Source: Streptomyces sp. A1277 (GTDB lineage Bacteria; Actinomycetota; Actinomycetes; Streptomycetales; Streptomycetaceae). Taken from it: a stretch of 64,000 bases of DNA. Numbering within the stretch: the first letter of the stretch is position 1; every line of letters starts with the position of its first letter. The translations under genes were made by a program, and so were the position numbers. Shown here in pieces: positions 42,596-50,530 of the stretch. The DNA is taken from positions 124,001 through 188,000 of the forward strand of contig NZ_SSBI01000006.1 in the NCBI RefSeq assembly GCF_004795015.1, given 5' to 3'. The notes beneath the pieces were generated by a model. It was not told where the DNA came from, made no database searches, and was given only the letters and a program-made list of their open reading frames with translations.

Positions 42596-43356
42596 GCGCC
42601 GGTCTCCTCCCAGGTGCGCTGAAGGCGGTTCATGCCGCGGAGCCAGCGGTCGGTGTCCTCGGCCCGGGCCTGGTAGTAGCGGCCGACCTCGGGGTGGGGC
42701 AGGACCAGGAAGCGGTCCTGGGCCATGGCGTCGAACAGCGCGTCGGCGACGGCCTCGGGCTCGATGGCGCCGGGGGCGAGGACGAGTTCGCCGGCCGATC
42801 CGGCGGCCGTGAGCATGTCCGTACGCACGCCCTGCGGGCAGATCGCGTGCACCTTGACGCCCCGGTGGCGGTAGGTGAGGGACAGCCACTCGGCGAAGGC
42901 GACCGCGCCGTGCTTGGTGACGCTGTACGGCGCGGCGCCGATCATCGTCAGCAGTCCGGCGGCGGAGGCGGTGGAGACGAACCGGCCGCCGCCTCGCTCC
43001 AGCCAGTCGGGGAGCAGGGCGCGGGCCGCCCGGACGTGGGCCATGACGTTGACGTCCCAGGCGGCGGCCCAGACCTCCTCGTCGGCGAGGGGGTCGCCCG
43101 GCGAGGCGAGGCCCGCGTTGGCGCAGTAGACGTCGATGGTGCCGTCCAGCGCGCCCCGGGCCGCGTCCACGATCCGCGAGGCGTCCCCGGCGACCGCGAC
43201 GGCGCCGGTCTCCTCGGCGAGTGCCTTGATCCGGGACTCGTCCAGGTCGTTGACGACGACCCGTGCGCCCTCGGCGGCGAATCTGCGGGCGAGCGCGGCG
43301 CCGATGCCGCCTCCGGCCCCGGTGACCACCACGCCCGCGCCCTGCACCGTACTCAT
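42592..43356 (-). CDS. SDR-family dehydrogenase, LvaD-like position
   Basis: A 254-aa short-chain dehydrogenase, MSTVQGAGVVVTGAGGGIGA. Motifs are TGAGGGIG (NAD(P) site), YCANAGL, the catalytic Ser in VSTASAAGLL and Tyr/Lys in APYSVTKHGA. The C-terminal segment is long and includes RYYQARAEDTDRWLRGMNRL, typical of an actinobacterial SDR subfamily seen next to acyl-CoA ligases. It is first gene of the operon with the ligase and tetR; reduction or oxidation of a 4-oxo/4-hydroxyacyl-CoA would complete the proposed pathway. The shared TetR operator lies 42 bases upstream. Confidence 0.88.
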   Translation of the reverse strand: MSTVQGAGVVVTGAGGGIGAALARRFAAEGARVVVNDLDESRIKALAEETGAVAVAGDASRIVDAARGALDGTIDVYCANAGLASPGDPLADEEVWAAAWDVNVMAHVRAARALLPDWLERGGGRFVSTASAAGLLTMIGAAPYSVTKHGAVAFAEWLSLTYRHRGVKVHAICPQGVRTDMLTAAGSAGELVLAPGAIEPEAVADALFDAMAQDRFLVLPHPEVGRYYQARAEDTDRWLRGMNRLQRTWEETGA

Positions 43357-43397
43357 CGCTCACGCCTCTCTCAGCCGACGACCGCACCGGCAGACTA

Positions 43398-43415
43398 ACC
43401 AGTCGGTATGTCGTC
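43398..43415. promoter_or_regulatory. TetR-type operator 1, second copy upstream of the SDR gene
   Basis: The reverse complement reads GACGACATACCGACTGGT, identical over 18 bp to 37252-37269. Only one half of the palindrome extends here. It is 42 bases upstream of the SDR start. Confidence 0.85.
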
Positions 43416-43544
43416 AGGGAAGGGGTGGGCCCCACCTCATGGACCACGCCTGGCACGGCGGCCCCGTCCGACGCGTTCCCCGTGGCCCGTCCGCGCGCTA
43501 GCGTGCGTGACCATGACAGACGTCGCGATCATGGAGGTAGCCGA

Positions 43545-44840
43545 ATGAGCCTGTCCAGGCGTGGTTTGCTGACCGCCGGCGGAGCGGTGGGGGCCCTCGC
43601 GGCGACGGCCGCGTCGGCCGGGCCCGCGGCCGCCGGTACGTCGCACGGCAAGGGTCACGGACACGGGAACGGCAACGGCAACGGGCAGCGCCGGGTCCGT
43701 ACCGGATTCGACCGGCTGGCGGCGGACGGCTACGCCCTGCTGAAGGGGCAGCGGGTCGGCGTCGTCACCAATCCGACCGGGATCACGTCCGATGTCCGGC
43801 ACATCGTGGACGTCATGCACCCGGACCGCCGGGTGAACCTCACCGCCGTCTTCGGCCCCGAGCACGGCTTCCGGGGCACCGCGCAGGCGGGCGGCTCGGA
43901 GGGCCGGTACGACGACCCCGCGACCGGGCTCCCGGTCTACGACACGTACCTGAAGAGCGGCCGGGCCCTCGCGGACGTCTTCACCGCGTCCGGCGTGGAC
44001 ACGGTCGTCTTCGACATCCAGGACGCGGGCGCACGCTTCTACACGTACATCTGGACGCTGTACGACTGCATGGAGGCGGCCGCCCTCGCGGGCAAGAAGT
44101 TCGTCGTGCTGGACCGGCCGAACCCGGTGACCGGGCGGGCCGCGCTCGGGCCCGTCCTCGACCCGGCGTTCGGGACGTTCGTGGGCCGCCGGGAGATCTC
44201 CCAGGCGCACGGCATGACGGTCACCGAGCTGGCACTGCTGTTCAACGGCGAGTTCCTGGCGGACCGCCCGGCGGACCTGCAGATCGTGAAGATGTCGGGG
44301 TGGTCGCGCTCCGACTTCTTCGACGAGACGGGCCTGCCGTGGGTGCAGCCGAGCCCCAACATGCCGACGCCCGCCACGGCGCTCGTCTACTCGGGCACCT
44401 GCCTGTTCGAGGGGACGAACCTCTCCGAGGGGCGCGGCACGACCCAGCCGTTCGAGCTGCTGGGCGCGGAGGGCATCGACCACACCTGGGCGGCCGCCGC
44501 GAACACGCTGGACCTGCCCGGAGTGGCGTTCCGCGAGGCGTACTTCGCGCCGACGTTCTCGAAGTTCGAGGGCGTGACGGTGGGCGGGGTGCAGGTGCAC
44601 GTCCTGGACCGCGAGGTCTTCGACCCGGTGCGCACGGGGATCGCGCTGCTGATCACGGCCAAGCGGACGTGGAGCGGGTTCGCGTGGCGGTCGGACAACT
44701 GGATCGACAAGCTGACCGGCAACACGCGGGTCCGCACGATGATCGATGCGGGGGCGGATGTGGACGAGGTGGTGGGGGCGTGGGCGGCCGACCTCGCGGC
44801 GTTCCGGGCGGTGCGGAAACGGTACTTGCAGTATCGGTGA
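43545..44840 (+). CDS. Secreted DUF1343 protein, NamZ-type exo-beta-N-acetylmuramidase
   Basis: A 431-aa exported hydrolase with a Tat-type signal (SRRGLLTAGGAVGALAATAA, residues 4-23; AxA before GTSHGKG). A His/Gly/Asn-rich linker follows (residues 32-48). The DUF1343 domain spans about 52-430: VGVVTNPTGIT, VFGPEHGFRGTAQAGG, VVFDIQDAGARFYTYIW, LDRPNPVTG and SPNMPTP. Related NamZ enzymes cleave terminal beta-N-acetylmuramic acid from peptidoglycan fragments in wall recycling; activity here is inferred. ATG is 7 bases from GGAGG. A terminator lies just downstream. Confidence 0.88.
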   Translation: MSLSRRGLLTAGGAVGALAATAASAGPAAAGTSHGKGHGHGNGNGNGQRRVRTGFDRLAADGYALLKGQRVGVVTNPTGITSDVRHIVDVMHPDRRVNLTAVFGPEHGFRGTAQAGGSEGRYDDPATGLPVYDTYLKSGRALADVFTASGVDTVVFDIQDAGARFYTYIWTLYDCMEAAALAGKKFVVLDRPNPVTGRAALGPVLDPAFGTFVGRREISQAHGMTVTELALLFNGEFLADRPADLQIVKMSGWSRSDFFDETGLPWVQPSPNMPTPATALVYSGTCLFEGTNLSEGRGTTQPFELLGAEGIDHTWAAAANTLDLPGVAFREAYFAPTFSKFEGVTVGGVQVHVLDREVFDPVRTGIALLITAKRTWSGFAWRSDNWIDKLTGNTRVRTMIDAGADVDEVVGAWAADLAAFRAVRKRYLQYR

Positions 44841-44848
44841 GGTGGTGC

Positions 44849-44879
44849 CGGGCGGGCCCGTTGGATTCGGGCCCGCCCG
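44849..44879 (+). terminator. Terminator of the NamZ-like gene
   Basis: CGGGCGGGCCCG (44849-44860) pairs perfectly with CGGGCCCGCCCG (44868-44879) around a 7-nt loop, nine bases after the stop codon. Confidence 0.88.
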
Positions 44880-44890
44880 CGTGAACGGTT

Positions 44891-44911
44891 CCGTCCTCAA
44901 ACGCCGGACGG
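44891..44911. repeat. Short dispersed Streptomyces sequence with hairpin
   Basis: CCGTCC (44891-44896) and GGACGG (44906-44911) flank TCAAACGCC. The sequence CGTCCTCAAACGCCGGACGG is, from memory, a motif scattered in intergenic regions of many streptomycetes. It lies between two converging genes and may add terminator function. Confidence 0.55.
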
Positions 44912-44943
44912 GCTGGAATGGTTGGCCGGGCCGGCTGGGTTCG

Positions 44944-47784
44944 TCAGCGGTGGGCCGGGAATTCCACCACCTGCTGGTACGTCGGGCGGTTCTGCCAGTG
45001 GATGGCCTTCTGGGCGATGCCGCCCAGTGCGCGGTGGATGATCGAGTCCGTGCACCACTGGTCGCCGGCCTTGCAGTTGTCGTCGGCCGGGTAGACCTCG
45101 GCCGCCGGCACCGCCGCCGCCTCCTTCAGCGAGGACAGCAGCGCCGTACGGCAGGCGCTCAGGTCGCCGTCGCCGCAGTACGACTTGGCCAGCGGGCCCT
45201 TGACCGGCCGGCCCAGCACCTGGCGCAGGTCCTTGTCGGCGAAGCCCCACCAGCCGTACTGGAAGGCCGAACCGCTGTGCGCCCCGCTCGGTCCGTGGCT
45301 GGCGGCCGGGGACTCGTCGGTGGCGAGGTTCGCGGTCAGTGCCCCGTACAGGTCGTCACCGAGCCCCGGCCGGAACTCCGCCTCGATCAGCCGCGGCCAC
45401 CACGCGTCCATGATCCGTACCGCGTCGGCATGGGTGTACGCGTGCGAGCCGGGGCTGCTCTCCTTGCGCTGGGCGCCCGAGGCGCGCCAGGAGTCCAGCT
45501 GCTGGACCACCGCGTTCAGGTCCGGGTCGGTGACCGGCTGGGAGCGGATCACCTTCAGCAGCTCGGGCAGCAACTGCTCCCCGCGCAGGTCGGTGAGGGC
45601 CGCGTCCGCCATCGCGCGGGTCAGGGAGGCGCGGGTCACGCCGCCCTCGTCGACCAGCTTGGAGACCCGGTCGTCGAGCAGGTCGCCCCGGTGCACCGCG
45701 CTGAGCCCGAAGCCCGCGGCGGCGTACCCCTCGGCCTGCTTGTTGTTCCAGGAGACGTAGTAGTCCTGGCCGCTGGAGTGCGGGTGCTCGGCGAAGGGCG
45801 TGTACGCGGCGGTGTTGGCCGCCGGGTCGTAGCCCTGCCACTCGTACGCCTTCTCGGCCCTGATGGGCAGCGCCGGGTCGACGCCGGCCGCGCGCACCGG
45901 GTTCATGCCGCTGTTGTAGTAGGCGGCGGTGCGGGAGTCGGCGTAGAACCAGTTGAAGGCGTAGTCGATGTTGCTCGCCGCCCGCTGGAAGGAGGCGGCG
46001 TCGGTGACGTACGACGGGTCGTTGAGCATCTGGAAGCCGATGATCGAGTCGGCCTCGTGCCGGTAGGTGGTGCGCAGCGTGGTGTACGCGACGGGCTTGC
46101 CGTCCACCGTGGCGCGGTGGGTGACGATGCCGTAGTCCGTGCGCCACACCCGCATCCGGTACGAACCCTTGGCCGTGGAGTCCGCGACGGTCGGCTTCCA
46201 GGAGTTGGCCTTCTCCAGCTTCTCCATCGCGGTGCAGGCGCCGCGGTAGAGGTAGTGCGTGGAGTCCTTGGTGGGCGCCGAGCCGTCGGGCTCGCACAGT
46301 TCGATGGCGTAGGTGTCGGTGATGTCCTGGCCGGCGGAGGTGGCGCTCCAGGCGTAGTCCTGGCCGCGGCCCATCTGGACGTACATGCCGACACCGGCGA
46401 AGGAGACGCCGCGGGCGCTGATACCGGGGCCCTGGAGCTCCTGGAGCATCATCAGCTGCGGGGCGAAGTAGCCGGTCTGGGGCCCGAACACGGCGATCGG
46501 ATGTCCGCTCGCGGTGCTCGCGCCGGAGACCACCAGGGCGTTGGACATGCCGCGCTTCTGGGCGCCGGAGCCGGAGTCGGGCAGCGAGCCCTCCGGGATG
46601 ACGCCGTCGTCGAAGACGCCCTGGGCCTTCTTGAGGTCCGCCGGGGCCTTGACCGGTGCCTTCGCGCCGGTGCCGGCCGAGCCGGTCCGGTCGTAGATCA
46701 GCGGCTCGGTGGTGACGGAGCCGGGGTCCGGGAGGGCGGTGCCGACTGCGTTGCCGGGCTTGTTCGCGTACGGGAAGGAGGTGCCGTCGTGGATGGTGAG
46801 CACGGCCTCGGGGTCGTTGCGCTGGCGGAACGACTCCCAGACCTTCGTACCCTCGGCGACACCGTACTTCTGCTGCGCGGACAGCAGGGAGAGCGCGGCC
46901 TGCACCTCGCCGCCGCCCCCGCCGCCGAACTGGCCGCCGACGACCGAGGCGATCGAGATGAGGTCGGTCAGCTTGAACGGCTGGATCTCGCCGATGTTGG
47001 TGATGGCGTCGATCTTGCCGGTCAGGACGTACTCGCCGGGGAAGTAGCGGCCGTCCTTCGACTTCTTGCGGTAGGCGTTGATGCCGTCCACGTATGCCTG
47101 CGCGTCCGCCATGGCCTGCTCGCCGCGGGCGCCCTCATGGGTCCTGATGTACTCGACCTGCGCCTCCAGGTCGGCCTCGGTGTACGGGGCCTGCGGCCAG
47201 AACTCCTGCTCCAGGCCCTGGTTGGCGAGCGCCCCGCCGGCGAACGAGGTCAGCTCGCCGCGCCCGATGTGGCGGAAGAGGTCCATCAGCCAGAGCCGGT
47301 CCTGCCCGGCGGCGTACCCGGCTCCGAACTCGGTGCCGTAGCGGGTGGTGCCCTTGATGTGCGGGACGCCGGAGGACTTGTCGCGGGTGATGGTGACGTC
47401 GTCGCGGGGCGAGGTGACGGACTCGACCTGGTCCTTCGGGACGCCGAAGGAGGCGTCGTTGAAGAAGTCGGTCAGCTTCTGGTCAGTGAGGCCGGTGTGC
47501 CCGGCGACCAGGCCGTTGTAGCGGTCGAGCTGGTCGTCGCTGTGCGCGGGGTGGGTGCCGAACGCCTTGTTGCCGAGGATCTCGACGAGGGTGGCGTTGC
47601 CGTTCTCGCCGGGCGGCAGGATGTCGTCGCACTGCCCCTGGCAGTAGTCGGGCACGGGGTCCGCCTCGGCGGCGCCCGCGTGCGGGGCGGCGGCGAGCAG
47701 GGACGTACCGAGGGCGAGAGCCGCGGCGAACGCGGCGGCTCTGGTGGTACCGGTGCGGGCGGTCATACGGGTGCGTGGGGGCAT
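44944..47784 (-). CDS. Secreted penicillin-acylase-family Ntn-hydrolase
   Basis: A 946-aa exported amidohydrolase with a signal peptide (basic RTGTTR then a hydrophobic stretch to about residue 39, HAGAAEA). Penicillin-acylase architecture is visible: alpha part (SGVPHIKGTTRYGTEFGAGYAAGQDRLW at 138-166), a spacer, and the beta chain whose N-terminal Ser414 in RGMSNALVVSG is the nucleophile exposed by autocleavage. Later beta-chain segments such as NIDYAFNWFYAD and AGLDVNA-like regions follow. The family includes acyl-homoserine-lactone acylase, aculeacin acylase and cephalosporin acylases; the substrate is not readable. GGAGGAG precedes ATG. No partner gene is coupled. Confidence 0.88.
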   Translation of the reverse strand: MPPRTRMTARTGTTRAAAFAAALALGTSLLAAAPHAGAAEADPVPDYCQGQCDDILPPGENGNATLVEILGNKAFGTHPAHSDDQLDRYNGLVAGHTGLTDQKLTDFFNDASFGVPKDQVESVTSPRDDVTITRDKSSGVPHIKGTTRYGTEFGAGYAAGQDRLWLMDLFRHIGRGELTSFAGGALANQGLEQEFWPQAPYTEADLEAQVEYIRTHEGARGEQAMADAQAYVDGINAYRKKSKDGRYFPGEYVLTGKIDAITNIGEIQPFKLTDLISIASVVGGQFGGGGGGEVQAALSLLSAQQKYGVAEGTKVWESFRQRNDPEAVLTIHDGTSFPYANKPGNAVGTALPDPGSVTTEPLIYDRTGSAGTGAKAPVKAPADLKKAQGVFDDGVIPEGSLPDSGSGAQKRGMSNALVVSGASTASGHPIAVFGPQTGYFAPQLMMLQELQGPGISARGVSFAGVGMYVQMGRGQDYAWSATSAGQDITDTYAIELCEPDGSAPTKDSTHYLYRGACTAMEKLEKANSWKPTVADSTAKGSYRMRVWRTDYGIVTHRATVDGKPVAYTTLRTTYRHEADSIIGFQMLNDPSYVTDAASFQRAASNIDYAFNWFYADSRTAAYYNSGMNPVRAAGVDPALPIRAEKAYEWQGYDPAANTAAYTPFAEHPHSSGQDYYVSWNNKQAEGYAAAGFGLSAVHRGDLLDDRVSKLVDEGGVTRASLTRAMADAALTDLRGEQLLPELLKVIRSQPVTDPDLNAVVQQLDSWRASGAQRKESSPGSHAYTHADAVRIMDAWWPRLIEAEFRPGLGDDLYGALTANLATDESPAASHGPSGAHSGSAFQYGWWGFADKDLRQVLGRPVKGPLAKSYCGDGDLSACRTALLSSLKEAAAVPAAEVYPADDNCKAGDQWCTDSIIHRALGGIAQKAIHWQNRPTYQQVVEFPAHR

Positions 47785-48013
47785 GCGTACTCCTCCGAGA
47801 GGCCGATGCGCCGCAGGTTACCGACGGTACGACCGGCCGGTAAGATGAACATCGGTCACCTTTTCCGAATCGCCACATGCCGGCGGATCCTGTGCCCCGT
47901 CTCACCCATCGGACGGCCGCACCCTTGGATGGAGCCGATCCGGGCAGATGTACGTCCATCCCCTGACGCCGAAGTACGGGCGACGGAGTACGAGCGACGG
48001 AGGTGGCGGCTCA

Positions 48014-48625
48014 ATGGCCGGTTTCCGGAGTCTGGCGAGACAGGTCCGCGACCCGCGGAGCGATCTGGCGCTGCGGCGGTACTCGCTGCGCAAGTGCCTG
48101 GAGCGCTTCGCCCCATACGGGCACCGGGCGACCTGGGACCATCTGTGTGCACGGCACGGCATAGCCCCCGAGGACCGGGCCCCCGACCCGGCGCGGCTGA
48201 TGCGGGCCCTGGACGAACTGGAGCGGGCCCGCACGGTCTGGCTCGGTTACGAGGCGGGGTTCGCCGAGCGCCGCAGGCGGGAGAAGCACCGGGGGCTGCG
48301 CCGGCCCGGCGCGTTCGACGACTGGCACCGGCGCACCTGGGGCGGCAACGGGGTGGCGCGCTGCGACGACCCGGCGGTGCACCCCTCGGCACCGCTGGCC
48401 GAGGTGCTGGTCCGGCTGATCTCGGCCCTGGAGGCGGAGCCGGGCACCGGCTGCCCGGTGTGCACCCAGCCCCGGATCGCCTGGCGGCACGACCTGGAGA
48501 GCGAGCCGTGGTCCGGGCCGGTGTGCACGGGGTGCGGGATCGTGGTGCCGCAGCCCGTACTCACCCCGGCGGCGCTGGCGCGGGCCCGGCGGACCCGGGC
48601 CGGCGACGTGGCATGGGCGGCCTGA
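48014..48625 (+). CDS. Hypothetical protein with paired CxxC motifs
   Basis: A 203-aa cytosolic protein (MAGFRSLARQVRDPRSDLAL), ATG after GGAGG. Residues 1-130 are Arg-rich and helical (LRRYSLRKCLERFAPYG, ERRRREKHRGLRRPG). A C-terminal Cys4 set CPVCTQPRIAWRHDL with GPVCTGCGIVVP is consistent with one zinc ribbon (C-x2-C ... C-x2-C, about residues 147-180). No family is recognised. The basic N-terminus with zinc ribbon suggests nucleic-acid binding, only an inference. It ends at a terminator shared with soxR. Confidence 0.75.
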   Translation: MAGFRSLARQVRDPRSDLALRRYSLRKCLERFAPYGHRATWDHLCARHGIAPEDRAPDPARLMRALDELERARTVWLGYEAGFAERRRREKHRGLRRPGAFDDWHRRTWGGNGVARCDDPAVHPSAPLAEVLVRLISALEAEPGTGCPVCTQPRIAWRHDLESEPWSGPVCTGCGIVVPQPVLTPAALARARRTRAGDVAWAA

Positions 48626-48660
48626 GAAGGGCGACCTGGCCCCGGCGGCCCGAGAAGAGC

Positions 48661-48687
48661 GAGCGGCCCGTCGTGTGCGGGCCGCTC
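48661..48687. terminator. Bidirectional terminator between the Cys4 protein and soxR
   Basis: GAGCGGCCCG (48661-48670) pairs perfectly with CGGGCCGCTC (48678-48687) around a 7-nt loop; the right arm touches the soxR stop codon. Confidence 0.78.
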
Positions 48688-49171
48688 AGCACCCTCCTCC
48701 GGCGCGGCCCGCCGGTCTGCGCTCGGGCATCAGGCGCGAGCCGCTTATCCGCTCGCCGCTGACGTCGTCCGGGTTGGACAGGACACAGGTCTCCAGCGAG
48801 AGGCAGCCGCAGCCGATGCAGTCGGTGAGGTGGTCGCGCAGCCGGGCCAGCTGCTGGATGCGGTCGTCCAGCTCGGAGCGCCACGCGTGGGAGAGCCGCG
48901 CCCAGTCCTCGCGGTTCGGGGTGCGCTCCTCGGGGAGCTCGGCCAGCGCCTCGCGGATGGTGGCCAGCGGGATGCCGACCCGCTGGGCCGCGCGGACGAA
49001 GGCGACCCGGCGCAGGGCGTCCCTGCTGTAGCGGCGCTGGTTGCCGCTGGTGCGGCGGCTGCTGATCAGGCCCTTGGCCTCGTAGAAGTGCAGGGCCGAC
49101 ACGGCGGCGCCGCTGCGTGCGGAGAGCTGGCCGACCGTGAGTTCATGGAGTGTCTGCGGGATCTGTGGCAC
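48686..49171 (-). CDS. soxR: Redox-sensing [2Fe-2S] MerR-family regulator SoxR
   Basis: A 161-aa transcriptional activator from GTG at 49171 (VPQIPQTLHELTVGQLSARS). The MerR-type helix-turn-helix (LTVGQLSARSGAAVSALHFYEAKGL) and dimerisation helix (about 80-118) lead to the iron-sulfur ligand set CIGCGCLSLETC (C-x2-C-x-C-x5-C). SoxR is oxidised by redox-active compounds, in streptomycetes by the coloured antibiotic pigments, and then switches on detoxification genes. A longer start at 49225 is possible. There is no Shine-Dalgarno sequence; TAGGCT lies seven bases before GTG, indicating a leaderless mRNA. Confidence 0.93.
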   Translation of the reverse strand: MPQIPQTLHELTVGQLSARSGAAVSALHFYEAKGLISSRRTSGNQRRYSRDALRRVAFVRAAQRVGIPLATIREALAELPEERTPNREDWARLSHAWRSELDDRIQQLARLRDHLTDCIGCGCLSLETCVLSNPDDVSGERISGSRLMPERRPAGRAGGGC

Positions 49172-49178
49172 CCGGACA

Positions 49179-49184
49179 AGCCTA
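49179..49184 (-). promoter_or_regulatory. Leaderless -10 box of soxR
   Basis: TAGGCT on the minus strand, seven bases before the GTG at 49171. Confidence 0.42.
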
Positions 49185-49210
49185 CGTGGCCCTCCCCCGC
49201 CGGTCCGTCG

Positions 49211-49253
49211 TTGACAGGAACGCACCAGCCCAGCATGCTGAGCAAGCGCTTAG
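49211..49253 (+). promoter_or_regulatory. Promoter and TetR operator 2 of the MaoC gene
   Basis: A consensus -35 TTGACA (49211-49216) is followed after 17 bases by a weak -10 CATGCT (49234-49239). The 16-bp CTGAGCAAGCGCTTAG (49238-49253) overlaps the expected transcription start. It recurs exactly at 50531-50546, upstream of the TetR gene. Confidence 0.82.
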
Positions 49254-49316
49254 ACAGCGCTGAGCTCAGACAGCACTGAGCATGGACGGCAGAGCGGGAA
49301 GGCAGGGACCAGGGAC

Positions 49317-49778
49317 ATGGCTGAGCCGAGGATCTTCACGTCCGCGCAGGAGCTGCGTGACGGCGTGGGCGAGCAGCTGGGGCACAGCGACTGGCTGGAG
49401 GTCGACCAGAAGCGGATCGACCTGTTCGCCGACGCCACCGGCGACCACCAGTGGATCCACGTGGACCCGGAGCGCGCGGCGAGCGGCCCCTTCGGCACGA
49501 CGATCGCGCACGGCTACCTGACGCTCTCCCTGCTTCCGGCACTCGTCCCGCAGGTGATGCGGGTCGAGGGCATGAAGATGGGCATCAACTACGGCACCAA
49601 CAAGGTCCGCTTCCCCTCCCCCGTGCCCGTGGGCTCCCGGCTGCGGGCGACGGCCGTCCTGAAGGGCGTCGAGGAGGCCGGCGGCGGCGTGCAGGTCACC
49701 GCCGTCGTCACGGTCGAGCGCGAGGGCGGCGACAAGCCGGCCTGCGTCGCCGAGTCGGTGTCCCGCTACTACTTCTGA
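49317..49778 (+). CDS. MaoC-family (R)-specific enoyl-CoA hydratase
   Basis: A 153-aa single hot-dog-fold hydratase (MAEPRIFTSAQELRDGVGEQ). The hydratase-2 motif is intact: RIDLFADATGDHQWIHVDPE with catalytic Asp/His, then SGPFGTTIAHGYLTLSLLPA. It hydrates trans-2-enoyl-CoA to (R)-3-hydroxyacyl-CoA. No dehydrogenase is fused or adjacent on the strand. Regulation by the convergent TetR at 49860-50483 is inferred from an identical 16-bp operator before each gene. The stop is followed by a perfect 18-bp terminator. Confidence 0.92.
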   Translation: MAEPRIFTSAQELRDGVGEQLGHSDWLEVDQKRIDLFADATGDHQWIHVDPERAASGPFGTTIAHGYLTLSLLPALVPQVMRVEGMKMGINYGTNKVRFPSPVPVGSRLRATAVLKGVEEAGGGVQVTAVVTVEREGGDKPACVAESVSRYYF

Positions 49779-49794
49779 GCCGCGCTCCCCGGCA

Positions 49795-49837
49795 CGCGAA
49801 CGCCCCCGGTCCGCCTTCGGGACCGGGGGCGTTCGCG
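49795..49837. terminator. Bidirectional terminator between maoC and tetR
   Basis: A perfect 18-bp stem: CGCGAACGCCCCCGGTCC (49795-49812) with its complement at 49820-49837 around a 7-nt loop. Both genes end at it. Confidence 0.92.
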
Positions 49838-49859
49838 CGCCGGCTCCCGGCGCCCGTGC

Positions 49860-50483
49860 TCAGCGTTCGGCGGCGACCATCCGCAGCACGAGGCCGGCGT
49901 AGAGCTCCCCGACCTCGTCCGGGGTCCGGCTGCCCTGGGCGTTGAACCACCGCGCCACGTCGATGCAGAGCGAGAGCACCGCGAGCGTGGTCCCCGGCAC
50001 GTCCGGGACGTCGAACTCGCCGGAGGCGACGCCCTCACCGATGATCCGGCGCACCACCGCGTCGGTCCTGCGGCGCAGCGCGATGATCTCGGTGCGGTGC
50101 TCCTCGCCGAGGGCGTCGAGCTCGTACTGCACGACGCGGGCGGTGGTGTGCCGCTCGGCGTGCCAGCGGACGAAGGAGCGTACGGCGGAGGCGAGCCGCT
50201 CGGCGGCCGTGCCCCCGCCGTCGGCGGCCGACTCCAGCAGGGCCAGGGCCCGGTCGTGGCCGATCCGGCTGATCCGGTGGAGCAGCTCTTCCTTCGTCTT
50301 GTAGTGGATGTAGAGCGCGGCGGGGCTCATGCCGGCGCGGCCCGCGATGTCCCGGGTGGTGGTCGCGTGGTACCCGCGCTCGGCGAAGGCGTCGACGGCT
50401 GCGACGAGGAGCCGCCGGGCGGCCTCGGGCGTCACCTCGGCCCACGGCGGGTCCTCGGCGTCGGTCTCCTGCGCCGTGCTCAT
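49860..50483 (-). CDS. TetR-family regulator 2 (MaoC-linked)
   Basis: A 207-aa TetR repressor (MSTAQETDAEDPPWAEVTPE). The helix-turn-helix is in TTRDIAGRAGMSPAALYIHY (about 42-61). The C-terminal domain (70-207) is helical and ends GLVLRMVAAER. The start is at 50483; the 16-bp operator motif CTGAGCAAGCGCTTAG lies 48-63 bases upstream, and the same sequence lies upstream of the convergent maoC gene. It is therefore the likely repressor of both. Confidence 0.88.
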   Translation of the reverse strand: MSTAQETDAEDPPWAEVTPEAARRLLVAAVDAFAERGYHATTTRDIAGRAGMSPAALYIHYKTKEELLHRISRIGHDRALALLESAADGGGTAAERLASAVRSFVRWHAERHTTARVVQYELDALGEEHRTEIIALRRRTDAVVRRIIGEGVASGEFDVPDVPGTTLAVLSLCIDVARWFNAQGSRTPDEVGELYAGLVLRMVAAER

Positions 50484-50530
50484 CGTCGCTCGCCCCTCTC
50501 AGTCAACAGGACGAACACCATACCCCGATC

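Noticed and set aside
44746-48762. A 1338-codon open frame on the plus strand
   Set aside because: It is antisense to the penicillin-acylase gene and its composition (V, G, A, R, D-rich, no domain) is that of a GC-rich shadow. Such frames recur opposite most real genes in this window.
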